Assembly: GCA_964468345.1 (NCBI GenBank)
Contig: CAYXVZ010000007.1
Span: forward strand, 62,001 to 126,000
Source: DALYLB01 sp964468345
GTDB lineage: Bacteria; Acidobacteriota; Blastocatellia; RBC074
Reading direction: 5' to 3'
DNA: 64,000 nt
The notes under the pieces are model-generated. The model was not told the DNA's origin. It ran no database searches and saw only the letters and a program-made list of their open reading frames with translations. Position numbers and translations under genes: made by a program. Shown here one piece after another: positions 10,153 through 18,531 of the stretch. Each line of letters starts with the position of its first letter. Position 1 is the stretch's first letter.

Positions 10153-13100
10153 ATGCGTATGTTTTCGGCTCTTGCGCGTTTCGTCTTGCTTGCCGCGGTT
10201 GCCTTGTTCGTCATTCCGGGGATTCCCGGCACAAGGGCAACGGCACAGTTCGGACCACCCGGCCAGCAGCAACCCGCCACACCTTTGATAAATGAATCGA
10301 CGGATCCGGTATTGAAAAAATTCCGTTGGCGCTCGATCGGTCCCGCCAGTATGGGCGGCCGCATCGATGATATTGCCGTTGTGGAAAGCAATCCTTATGT
10401 CATTTATGTGGGATTTGCGACGGGCGGCGTCTGGAAGTCCATCAATAACGGCACGACATGGAGTCCGATTTTCGATACCTATCCGACATCTTCCATCGGC
10501 GACATCGCGATCTGCCAATCCGATCCGAATATCGTCTGGGTCGGGACGGGAGAACCCAATAATCGACAAAGCTCTTCTTTCGGAGACGGTATCTATAAAT
10601 CCATCGATGGCGGAAAAACATTCACAAATGTCGGATTGAAAGAGACGCAGACCATTGCCCGGATTGTAATCGACCCGAAGGATCCGAATATCGTTTATGT
10701 CGCAGCGCTCGGACATCTTTTCGCTTCGAACAAGGAGCGTGGCATTTTCAAGACGACCGATGGCGGCAAGACATGGAACAACATCAAATTTATTGACGAG
10801 AACACCGGCTTCACCGATATCGTGATCGATCCCGCCGATTCGAAGACCTTATATGCCGCGTCCTATCAGCGACGCCGGACTCCATGGGGATTCAACGGCG
10901 GCGGCCCGGGATGCGCGCTCTGGAAGACGACGGATGCAGGGAAGAGCTGGATGAAGGTGGAAGGGAATGGCCTGCCGGAAGGCGTGCTGGGCCGCATCGG
11001 CATCGACATCGCCCGCTCCAATCCGAACATTTTATATGCCCAGATCGAAGTCGGAACGAGCACGGGAACAGGCGTTCCGGAAGAGACGCCGACCGGCGGC
11101 GCGCAGGGCGGGGCGCCCGGTCAGGCGGGCGCGGGGGGGATTCCCCCGCAGGTTGCGGAGGCGATGGGAATGCAGCCCGCGGCCAATCAGCCCTTGAATC
11201 CGAAACGTCCTGGTATCTGGCGTTCCGACGATAAGGGAAAGACCTGGCGTCTCGTCAGCAATAACAATAATCGCCCAATGTATTACAGCCAGATTCGCGT
11301 CGATCCTTCCAATCCCGAGGTGGTCTATACCGGCGGATTGAATTTCTCCCGCTCCACGGATGGCGGGAAGACCTTTAAAAATCTGCAGGGAATTGCACAC
11401 AGCGATCATCACGCCATCTGGATCAATCCGAAAAACGGCAACAATCTGTTGCTCGGAAACGATGGCGGATTGAACGCCAGCTACGACCAGGGAGAAACCT
11501 GGGAATTCGTGAACACGATTGCAGCGGCTCAGTTTTATGCAATCGCGATCGACATGCGCAAACCCTATTTCGTTTGCGGGGGCCTGCAGGACAACGGCAG
11601 CTGGTGCGGTCCCAGTCAGACCCGCGGCGGCAATGGCGTAATCAATGCCGATTGGTATCGTATCGGCGGCGGCGACGGATTTTATGTACAGGTGGATCCG
11701 ACCGATCACAATATCGTTTACGCCGAGTCGCAGAATGGCGCCGTGCAGCGCATCGATCTTGCCAGCGGGCGTACGACCAGCATCCGGCCGCGCGCCGCAA
11801 TGAATCCGCGTGGAATGCGCGGACCCGGCGGTGGCGGGCCAGGGGGCGCGCCGCAGGCCGCACAAGGGCAGCAAGCGCAACCGGGGCAACAGGGGCAACA
11901 AGCGCAACAAGCGCAACCGGGGCAACCGGGGCAGGCGCCGGCTCCCGATCAGATGATGCAGATGCAAATGATGATGATGATGCAGGGCGGCGGTCGCGGC
12001 GCCAACCTGTTGCAGAGCAACATTGTTCCCGCCCCGCCGCAGGGAGAGCAATACCGCTTCAATTGGAGCACGCCCATCATCCTCTCGCCGCATAACCCGC
12101 GCGTGGTGTATGTCGGCGCAAACAAGCTTTTTAAATCTCTCGATCGCGGCGAAACATGGACGGCGACGCCTGACCTGACGCGGAAAATCGACCGAAGCAA
12201 ACTCGATATTATGGGCGTTCCCGGCAACCAGCCCATGGTTTCGAAACATGACGGCACGGCGAACTATGGGAATATCACAACCATTGCGGAATCTCCGCTG
12301 CAGCCGGGCGTGTTATGGATCGGCACGGATGATGGCGTTGTGCAGGTCAGCAAGGATGGCGGAGCGACGTGGACGAATGTCACGGCAAATATTTTAGGCA
12401 TTCCCAACGACAGCTATCAGGTTTCCCGCGTGGAGCCCTCGCGTTACGATGCGGGCACGTGCTATCTGGCGATCGACAACCATCGAAATGACGATTTGAA
12501 GCCGTATGTTTTCGTCACGAAGGATTTCGGCGCAACGTGGACTTCCATTGCAAACAATCTTCCGCTCGGCAATGTCTACGTGATCAAGGAAGACGCAAAG
12601 AACAGGAACCTGCTGTTTGTCGGCACGGAATTCGGGCTGCATCTTTCGCTCAATGCCGGCGCGGAATGGAAACCGTTTATGACCGGCCTGCCGACGGTTC
12701 GCGTCGATGACATTCTCGTGCATCCGCGCGATAACGATCTCATCGCGGGGACGCACGGGCGCGGCATCTGGATTGTCGACGATATTTCGCCTTTGCAGCA
12801 GATGAACGAAAAGGTGCTTGCCGCCAATACGCATTTGTTCGATGTGCGGCCAGGCACGCTGTGGAGAAATGAGATCGAGCTCAATCGTTATGCCGGCGGG
12901 TCGAAATACTTCCGTGGCGATAATGCGCAGCTCGGGACCGCGATCAGTTATTACCTGAAAGAGGCCCCGACGGGCGATATCAAGATTACCGTCTCGGATA
13001 TTACCGGAAAGGTTGTGCGCAATCTGACGGGGACAAAAGATCTCGGCCTCAATCGGGTTCAATGGAATCTGCGCGGCGATCCGCCCGCAAGACCCGGCGG

Positions 13101-13338
13101 ATTCCGAGGCGGCCCGCCGCCCGAAGGACAGGCGGCTGCTCCACAACCTGCTGCCGGGCAACCCGCCGCACAACAACCCGCTGGCGGCGGTGGTGGCGCT
13201 GGCGCTGGCGGTGGTGGCGGTGGCGGCCGATTTGGCGCATTTCTCGGCGCGCCGCTCGAACCGGGGACCTATCTGGTGAAACTCTCCATCGACGGCAAAG
13301 AGCTGACGACAAAGGTCGTGCTCGAGGCGGATAACTGA
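10153..13338 (+). CDS. Sortilin-like (VPS10/BNR-repeat) exported protein
   Basis: About 1061 residues. ATG at 10153 has AAAGGA 8 bases upstream and gives a clean signal peptide (cleavage near ATAQ); an in-frame ATG at 10135 is possible but has a weaker site. The body holds many BNR/Asp-box repeats (WKSINNGTTW, YKSIDGGKTF, FKTTDGGKTW, WKTTDAGKSW and others), forming beta-propellers as in the sortilin/VPS10 and xyloglucanase-like families. Two low-complexity inserts stand out: a Gln/Pro/Met-rich stretch (bases about 11815-12000) and a Gly/Ala/Gln-rich stretch (about 13100-13235). Proteins of this type are abundant in Acidobacteria, annotated variously as glycosyl hydrolases; no catalytic residues can be assigned here. 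Confidence 0.8.
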   Translation: MRMFSALARFVLLAAVALFVIPGIPGTRATAQFGPPGQQQPATPLINESTDPVLKKFRWRSIGPASMGGRIDDIAVVESNPYVIYVGFATGGVWKSINNGTTWSPIFDTYPTSSIGDIAICQSDPNIVWVGTGEPNNRQSSSFGDGIYKSIDGGKTFTNVGLKETQTIARIVIDPKDPNIVYVAALGHLFASNKERGIFKTTDGGKTWNNIKFIDENTGFTDIVIDPADSKTLYAASYQRRRTPWGFNGGGPGCALWKTTDAGKSWMKVEGNGLPEGVLGRIGIDIARSNPNILYAQIEVGTSTGTGVPEETPTGGAQGGAPGQAGAGGIPPQVAEAMGMQPAANQPLNPKRPGIWRSDDKGKTWRLVSNNNNRPMYYSQIRVDPSNPEVVYTGGLNFSRSTDGGKTFKNLQGIAHSDHHAIWINPKNGNNLLLGNDGGLNASYDQGETWEFVNTIAAAQFYAIAIDMRKPYFVCGGLQDNGSWCGPSQTRGGNGVINADWYRIGGGDGFYVQVDPTDHNIVYAESQNGAVQRIDLASGRTTSIRPRAAMNPRGMRGPGGGGPGGAPQAAQGQQAQPGQQGQQAQQAQPGQPGQAPAPDQMMQMQMMMMMQGGGRGANLLQSNIVPAPPQGEQYRFNWSTPIILSPHNPRVVYVGANKLFKSLDRGETWTATPDLTRKIDRSKLDIMGVPGNQPMVSKHDGTANYGNITTIAESPLQPGVLWIGTDDGVVQVSKDGGATWTNVTANILGIPNDSYQVSRVEPSRYDAGTCYLAIDNHRNDDLKPYVFVTKDFGATWTSIANNLPLGNVYVIKEDAKNRNLLFVGTEFGLHLSLNAGAEWKPFMTGLPTVRVDDILVHPRDNDLIAGTHGRGIWIVDDISPLQQMNEKVLAANTHLFDVRPGTLWRNEIELNRYAGGSKYFRGDNAQLGTAISYYLKEAPTGDIKITVSDITGKVVRNLTGTKDLGLNRVQWNLRGDPPARPGGFRGGPPPEGQAAAPQPAAGQPAAQQPAGGGGGAGAGGGGGGGRFGAFLGAPLEPGTYLVKLSIDGKELTTKVVLEADN

Positions 13339-13342
13339 TCCT

Positions 13343-13456
13343 GTTCGTCGTCCCGGCATTCATCCGGTTCGTTGATCGCTATCATCTGCGAATATAGATC
13401 TTCCTTGGCTTGATACCGTAGCGATCACCATAGCGGCTGAAGCCGGGACGACAACT
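13343..13456. repeat. Nested inverted repeat in the gap after the sortilin-like gene
   Basis: Outer arms GTCGTCCCGGC (13347-13357) and GCCGGGACGAC (13442-13452) are exact inverse complements 84 bases apart. Inside lie a second pair, TGATCGCTA (13373-13381) and TAGCGATCA (13419-13427). It could fold as a branched hairpin. It looks like a compact intergenic repeat unit or a processing site; no coding potential is evident. The 13339-13693 gap holds only this element and the next one. Confidence 0.55.
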
Positions 13457-13491
13457 TAAATCAGTGGAAACAACTTTGGGACAAAGCTCTT

Positions 13492-13576
13492 AACACGAAG
13501 AACACGAAGAACACGAAGAAGGATGTATGAAATATGCCTTCTATCTGTTCTTCGTGTTCTTCGTGTTTTTCGTGTT
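13492..13576. repeat. Hairpin with microsatellite-like arms
   Basis: The left arm (13492-13520) is three tandem copies of a ten-base unit AACACGAAGA; the right arm (13548-13576) is the inverse complement with one mismatch over 29 bases. The loop is 27 bases (13521-13547). It lies about 120 bases upstream of the M20 peptidase gene in the same direction, so it would form in the leader if transcription enters from upstream. Confidence 0.75.
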
Positions 13577-13693
13577 TTGTGCCTCTCTTACTTGGCTAGA
13601 TTTAGGGAAGATTGCCAGATGCATTCGGATTGCAGATAATCCGGATCTTGCGCGTTGCCTTGAAAAATATGGATCAGCTTTCGGAGACTATCT

Positions 13694-15097
13694 ATGCCTT
13701 TTTTGCGTAAGGCCGCCGCGGGCGGCCTGCTTGTTTTTTTGCTTACAGCGATCGGCTGGGCGGATGATCGTGCCAATGGCTGGGAGCAGATTCAGCGCGA
13801 AGCGCTTGAGTTGTTTGTGCAGTATTTGAAAATCGATACGACCAATCCGCCGGGCAATGAAATCGCCGCGGCGAAGTTTTTCGCCGAAGTCTGCAAGCGG
13901 GAAGGCATAGAGCATCAGATCTTCGAACCGTATCCGGGCCGTGCCACGTTTTATGCCCGCCTGAAAGGGACAGGGGCGCGACGGCCGATCGTGCTGCTCA
14001 ACCATACGGATGTCGTCCCGAACAATCGTGAATATTGGACCGTCGATCCTTTCAAGGCGGAAATAAAGGACGGTTTCATTTACGGCCGAGGCGCGCTCGA
14101 CATGAAATCGCTCGGCATCGCGGAATTCATGACGATGCTGATCCTGAAGCGATCAAATTTGCCGCTTTCTCGAGACGTGATCTTTCTCGCAACCGCGGAT
14201 GAAGAAGCCGGGGGATTGCTTGGCGCGGGATGGTTCGTAAAAAATCATCCCGAGTTGCTGGCAAATGCGGAATTTCTGTTCAATGAAGGCGGCGGAAACC
14301 TGGTCGATACGGAGGGCCGGGTGTTGACCATTGGCGTGGGGCCATCGGAAAAGACCCCGGCCTGGTTGCGCCTGAGCGCGACCGGCAGTGCGGGTCATGC
14401 TTCGATGCCACGCGCGGATTCCGCCGTGCATCGATTGCTCCGCGCATTGAACCGCTTGCTCGATTATGCGCCTCCCGTCACGCTGACGCCCGCGGTAGAA
14501 GAGATGTATCGCTCCACGGCGAGCTTGCGCGCGCCTTCGCTGCGGGAGAAATATGCAAACCTGCGCGAATCCCTCAAAGATCCTGAATTTCAGCGCATTT
14601 TTGAATCCGACCCATCGGCGCGCACACTCGTTCGCAATACGATTTCCATCACGGTTCTCGCAGGCAGCAGCAAGATCAATGTCATTCCGCCGGCGGCCAG
14701 CGCGGATGTCGACACGCGCCTGGTGCCTGGCGAGAAGCTGGATCAGTGGATCAGCGAATTGAAGAGCGTCATCAAAGACGATGCAATCAAGATCGAACCG
14801 ATTCTCGCTTTCAATGCAAATGCTTCGCCCGTGGACACCGCGCTTGTTAAAGCAGTCGGGGAAATCATCAAACAGAAATTTCCGGGGGCGGTACTTTCCT
14901 ATCCCGTGCAGGCGGGTTTTACCGATAGCCATTATTTTCGCGACCTGGGAATTCACAGCTACGGCTTTTCGCCTTTTGTCGCGGCGCCTCGCGACCTTGG
15001 CTCCGGTGTTCACGGCAATGACGAACGCATCGGGCAAAAAGCCTTTGTGGAAGGCGTGCGCTTTTTCTACGAAGTCGTCGAGAGAATCGTGAAATGA
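13694..15097 (+). CDS. Exported M20 family metallopeptidase
   Basis: 467 residues with a signal peptide (about 1-23). Start ATG has GGAG 8 bases upstream. M20/ArgE-DapE-type zinc site: H104 and D106 in LLNHTDVVP, D136 in GRGALDMKS, E170-E171 in TADEEAGG (catalytic Glu and metal ligand). The central dimerisation region carries GSAGHASMP. Such enzymes hydrolyse peptide or acyl-amino-acid bonds; the exported form suggests periplasmic peptide or amide degradation. It overlaps the thioesterase gene by ATGA and heads a tight five-gene run to 18388. Confidence 0.88.
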   Translation: MPFLRKAAAGGLLVFLLTAIGWADDRANGWEQIQREALELFVQYLKIDTTNPPGNEIAAAKFFAEVCKREGIEHQIFEPYPGRATFYARLKGTGARRPIVLLNHTDVVPNNREYWTVDPFKAEIKDGFIYGRGALDMKSLGIAEFMTMLILKRSNLPLSRDVIFLATADEEAGGLLGAGWFVKNHPELLANAEFLFNEGGGNLVDTEGRVLTIGVGPSEKTPAWLRLSATGSAGHASMPRADSAVHRLLRALNRLLDYAPPVTLTPAVEEMYRSTASLRAPSLREKYANLRESLKDPEFQRIFESDPSARTLVRNTISITVLAGSSKINVIPPAASADVDTRLVPGEKLDQWISELKSVIKDDAIKIEPILAFNANASPVDTALVKAVGEIIKQKFPGAVLSYPVQAGFTDSHYFRDLGIHSYGFSPFVAAPRDLGSGVHGNDERIGQKAFVEGVRFFYEVVERIVK

Positions 15098-15492
15098 TTA
15101 TTTATGATCTGAGAGCCCGGATTCGCTGGGCCGACACGGATGCCGCGGCGCGGCTTCATAACCCGCGCATCTTTGAATACTTCGAGGATGCGGAGATCGA
15201 ACTGTTGCGCTCGCGCGGATACAGCATGATGGGAGGCGGGTATGATTTTCCGCGCAAACACGTGGCAGCGACGTTTCATCGCGTGCTTCGGCTGGACGAT
15301 CCGTTTATTATGCGCGTGAGCGTAGGCAAGCTCGGCAATACATCCATCCGTTACGATTACCAGGTATTTTCTGATGAAGACTGTACGCTCCTTGCAATCG
15401 AAGGGACGATGACAGTGGTCACGGTCAAAGAAGGGCGGCCCGCTCCGATCCCGGAAGCGCTTCGGGCCGCGTTAACAGAGGAGCCTTCATGA
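15094..15492 (+). CDS. Acyl-CoA thioesterase of the hotdog fold (YbgC/FadM-like)
   Basis: 132 residues. The motif IRWADTDAAARLHNPRIFEYFE fits the 4-hydroxybenzoyl-CoA thioesterase/YbgC signature, in which the Asp of the W-x-D-T-D block is catalytic. It overlaps both neighbours by ATGA (15094-15097 and 15489-15492), so its translation is coupled to the M20 peptidase and the oxidoreductase. In many proteobacteria ybgC heads the tol-pal operon; here a relative lies 6 kb upstream of tolQ in a different operon, so membership in the Tol system is not implied. Confidence 0.85.
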   Translation: MIIYDLRARIRWADTDAAARLHNPRIFEYFEDAEIELLRSRGYSMMGGGYDFPRKHVAATFHRVLRLDDPFIMRVSVGKLGNTSIRYDYQVFSDEDCTLLAIEGTMTVVTVKEGRPAPIPEALRAALTEEPS

Positions 15493-16496
15493 AAGCGATT
15501 GTTCTGCGAGAACTCGGGGCGGCCGAGAATCTGAAATTGGAGGAGTGGCCGGACCCCGTCGCCGGGCCCGGACAGGCGGTGGTGCGCTTGAAAGCCGCGG
15601 CGCTCAATCATCGCGATGTGTTCATCTGGCAGAAGCTTTATCCGAATATCAAGTTGCCCGCGATTTTGGGAAGCGACGGCGCAGGCATTGTCGAGTCTGT
15701 GGGCGAGGGCGGCGATCCTGCATGGATCGGCCGCGAAGTCGTTCTCGAACCGGGGCTCGAATGGGGCCCGGCCGAAGATCAGCAGGGGAAAAGTTATCGA
15801 ATCCTGGGAATGCCCGAACTCGGGACCTATGCGGAAAAGATCTGCATCCCGATTGAGAACCTTCATGCCAAGCCGGCACATCTCGGCTTTGAAGACGCCG
15901 CGGCCCTTCCGCTGGCGGGACTGACGGCGTATCGCGCGGTCGCAACACGCGCCGGCGTGCGTCCAGGCGATACCGTCCTGGTGACGGGCATTGGCGGCGG
16001 AGTGGCGATGTTTGCCGCGCAGATTGCCAAACAGCTTGGCGCGAAAGTGTTCGTCACCTCAGGTTCCGATGACAAGCTTGCCCGCGCAAGAGAGCTCGGC
16101 GTGGACGGCGGCGCGAATTACAAAAACGCCGACTGGGGGAAACAGATTGTTGAAATGAGCGGCGGCGGCCCCACGGTCGTAATCGACAGCGCGGGCGGGG
16201 AATCCCTCGAGACAGCAGTCAAAATCATCAAGTCGGCCGGCCGCATCGTTTTTTATGGCGCGACCGCGGGCCTGGCAAAAAATCTGGATCTCTATCGATT
16301 TTTCTTCAAGCAAATGACCATGATGGGATCAACCATGGGCAGCCCCCGCGAATTTGCGGCTTTTTTGAAGCTGTATGAAGAGGCAAAACTCCGCCCGGCT
16401 GTCGATCAGGTCTTCCCGCTTGCCGATGCGGCCGCGGCGCATAATCGAATGAACAGCGCCGGACAGTTCGGCAAGATCGTGTTGCGGATCGACTGA
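15489..16496 (+). CDS. MDR-family NAD(P)H-dependent oxidoreductase (quinone reductase-like alcohol dehydrogenase)
   Basis: 335 residues. N-terminal GroES-like domain (LKAAALNHRDVFIW, GSDGAGIVESVGEG) and a Rossmann domain with VTGIGGGVAMFAAQIAKQLGA as the nucleotide-binding loop. The Cys-rich structural zinc lobe of classical alcohol dehydrogenases is absent, pointing to a quinone oxidoreductase/enoyl-reductase-like member. Cytoplasmic. It sits between a thioesterase and two membrane proteins with overlapping or abutting starts; the substrate cannot be deduced. Confidence 0.88.
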   Translation: MKAIVLRELGAAENLKLEEWPDPVAGPGQAVVRLKAAALNHRDVFIWQKLYPNIKLPAILGSDGAGIVESVGEGGDPAWIGREVVLEPGLEWGPAEDQQGKSYRILGMPELGTYAEKICIPIENLHAKPAHLGFEDAAALPLAGLTAYRAVATRAGVRPGDTVLVTGIGGGVAMFAAQIAKQLGAKVFVTSGSDDKLARARELGVDGGANYKNADWGKQIVEMSGGGPTVVIDSAGGESLETAVKIIKSAGRIVFYGATAGLAKNLDLYRFFFKQMTMMGSTMGSPREFAAFLKLYEEAKLRPAVDQVFPLADAAAAHNRMNSAGQFGKIVLRID

Positions 16497-17048
16497 GTGC
16501 TGGATTTTAAAATCATCTCTCATCTTTTTGTGCGCCTTCAATCCCAATATTTATTGCTTGCGCTCGTGTCGATTCCCTGCATTACGTTCGGCCTATTGCG
16601 AATGTGGCAGGGCCGGGCGCAGGGAGTGGAACGAGTGATGCGCCTGCCGCAGACGCCGCACGGGCCGGACGCTTCTCTTCAGGCATATCTGACGGTGGAG
16701 GGATTGCCGCTCTCGGCGGAACAACTCCGAACGGAATTGGCCGCGTTGCCGGTTGAAGACGGCCTGCTCATCGCTTCCTATCCCGGAGAGCCGAGATTCA
16801 AGTTTCGTCACTATCTTTTTTCCCATTTGGGCTGGCCACGGGAAATCGGCGCGCTGAATTGTGAGCGCCTTCCCGCCCCGGATGCGGTTTTTTACATAGA
16901 AAGTAAAATGGATCAGATCCGCTGGATACTGTATTTTAAAAGACCCCCTCCAGTCGGAGTCGCCGCCTCGGCCCGTGAACTCGGTCATAACCTCTGGCTT
17001 GTGCCCGTGAAGGAGGGCATAACTTGGAACTTATACTGCTCGCAGTAG
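16497..17048 (+). CDS. Hypothetical membrane-anchored protein
   Basis: 183 residues, GTG start directly after the preceding TGA. One hydrophobic segment near residues 18-37 would anchor it, with the remainder outside or periplasmic. No known motif. The 3' end overlaps the next gene by 25 bases, and the next gene's ribosome-binding site lies within it, so the two are coupled. It is likely a partner of the following polytopic glycosyltransferase-like protein. Confidence 0.6.
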   Translation: MLDFKIISHLFVRLQSQYLLLALVSIPCITFGLLRMWQGRAQGVERVMRLPQTPHGPDASLQAYLTVEGLPLSAEQLRTELAALPVEDGLLIASYPGEPRFKFRHYLFSHLGWPREIGALNCERLPAPDAVFYIESKMDQIRWILYFKRPPPVGVAASARELGHNLWLVPVKEGITWNLYCSQ

Positions 17049-18388
17049 GCCTGTTAATTCTCTGCCTGGCGGGAATCGGGCTTTATCTTTTGATTTCTCC
17101 GCGAGCAGGCCATCTGGAAATTCTCGGCTATTCATTTCCGCTCGGTTGCGCCCTGATTTCATTGAGCTATTTTGTCCTCGCACTCCGGTTGCGCGGCGGA
17201 TTCCTGCTTGCATCGGTCTCGATTTTTTCCGTGGTCATTTTCATCGCCGGAGTCCGAAGACGATGGGCACAGGGAGAAGTCGCGAAGATGGAAATTTATG
17301 ATAGGCGATGGGCAGCACTCGTCGCGATGCAGATAGCCTTCGTTTCCTGGTCCGCCTATCGGCGACAGCTCGGATGGGACGGCTTGCTGATTTTCGAACT
17401 CAAGGCCCGACTGGCCTTTCTCAATGGGGGCGCGGTTCCTGTTGAGTATTATCACGACGCGCTGCGACTCTGGTCGCATCCGATTTATCCTTTGCTGCTC
17501 CCGTTAACGGAAAGCTGGCTGTATCACTGGATGGGGACGCCTGATCAGCAATTGGTCAAGATCCTTTTCCCACTTTTTCTGGTTTCCTGCCTTGCGTTGT
17601 TCTATCTGGCGGCCCGGCGTGCAGGCTACTCCGTTTTATGGGCGCCGCTTTTTATGCTGACAATGCCCTATCTATGGTTCGGCTACGGAACACTGACCTC
17701 GGGCTACAGCGATTTCCCGCTCGCCGTCTTTTATCTCGGAGCAATTCTGTGCCTGCTCGATTTCAGGAATTCGGGAAATGCATTCTCCCTTGCGGTCGCG
17801 GGCGCCATGCTTGCAGCAGGCTGTTTTCTCAAACAGGAGGGAACCGTCCTCTGGGTCTTTGCCTCCTTGAGCGGCGGAGGACTGATTCTTTTTGATCAAG
17901 GACGTGCGATATCCCTGCGAATGGCGCGATGGGCATTGCTGGCATTTCCCGGGCTTGTCGTTATTTCCATCTGGAAGCTCCATCTGCGCCGGATCGCGGC
18001 CTTGGCCGAGCCGACCTTTCTTCCCGTCACGCCGACTACCGTTACGACGAATCTGATGCGCTTGCCGACGCTGGGATATGGCGTTTTCAGTGAGCTGACG
18101 CGCTGGAAATACTGGGGGCCTTTCTGGCTTCTCGTCGCACTGGCGCTTGCCTGGGCTGTCATCCGGCGAAAGCAGGGCATTCTCGTGGCCGCTGTTGGCG
18201 GGCCTTTCCTGGCGTATTGCTCGATTTATCTGTTCAGCGCCTGGTCGGATTGGCTCGATCACTTTACCAGTTCATTTTCCCGGCTGCTGCTTCACTTGAT
18301 GCCGGTCTCGCTGCTCCTGGTGATCGAGTGGATTCACGCGATGCAAAAGAGAGAAGTGGGGAAAATAGGCGAAAAAGCTACAAATTAG
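17024..18388 (+). CDS. Polytopic membrane protein, glycosyltransferase family 39-like
   Basis: 454 residues with about ten or more membrane segments. The start is TTG at 17024 with a strong AAGGAGG 7 bases upstream inside the preceding gene. The layout (an early acidic loop with WDGLLIFELKARLAF, then SYPLLL-like PIYPLLLPLTESW and many helices) resembles dolichyl-phosphate-mannose mannosyltransferase-type GT-C proteins that use lipid-linked sugars at the membrane. The acceptor is unknown. It closes the five-gene run. Confidence 0.7.
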   Translation: MELILLAVGLLILCLAGIGLYLLISPRAGHLEILGYSFPLGCALISLSYFVLALRLRGGFLLASVSIFSVVIFIAGVRRRWAQGEVAKMEIYDRRWAALVAMQIAFVSWSAYRRQLGWDGLLIFELKARLAFLNGGAVPVEYYHDALRLWSHPIYPLLLPLTESWLYHWMGTPDQQLVKILFPLFLVSCLALFYLAARRAGYSVLWAPLFMLTMPYLWFGYGTLTSGYSDFPLAVFYLGAILCLLDFRNSGNAFSLAVAGAMLAAGCFLKQEGTVLWVFASLSGGGLILFDQGRAISLRMARWALLAFPGLVVISIWKLHLRRIAALAEPTFLPVTPTTVTTNLMRLPTLGYGVFSELTRWKYWGPFWLLVALALAWAVIRRKQGILVAAVGGPFLAYCSIYLFSAWSDWLDHFTSSFSRLLLHLMPVSLLLVIEWIHAMQKREVGKIGEKATN

Positions 18389-18531
18389 TTCGTCACGTCT
18401 GGTCAAATAGCGGACAGTCTGATAAAATTCTCGCCTTTAAACGAGCACTCATAAAATTCAGCAATGAGAGTACGCTTCGCGATAAGCGGAATGCGAAGCC
18501 GCCAAATCACAAGGAGTAAATCTAAAAATCT

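Noticed and set aside
11032..13359. Two long minus-strand frames (11032-12249 and 12394-13359)
   Set aside because: Shadows of the sortilin-like gene; no ribosome site or domain, and composition reflects the opposite strand's repeats.
13527..13829. Hydrophobic 100-residue frame
   Set aside because: Its Phe/Val-rich start is a translation of the palindrome arm, and it overlaps the well-supported M20 peptidase start.
15094..15492. Assigning the thioesterase as YbgC of the Tol-Pal system
   Set aside because: It is 6 kb from tolQ in a different operon; only family-level similarity is supported.
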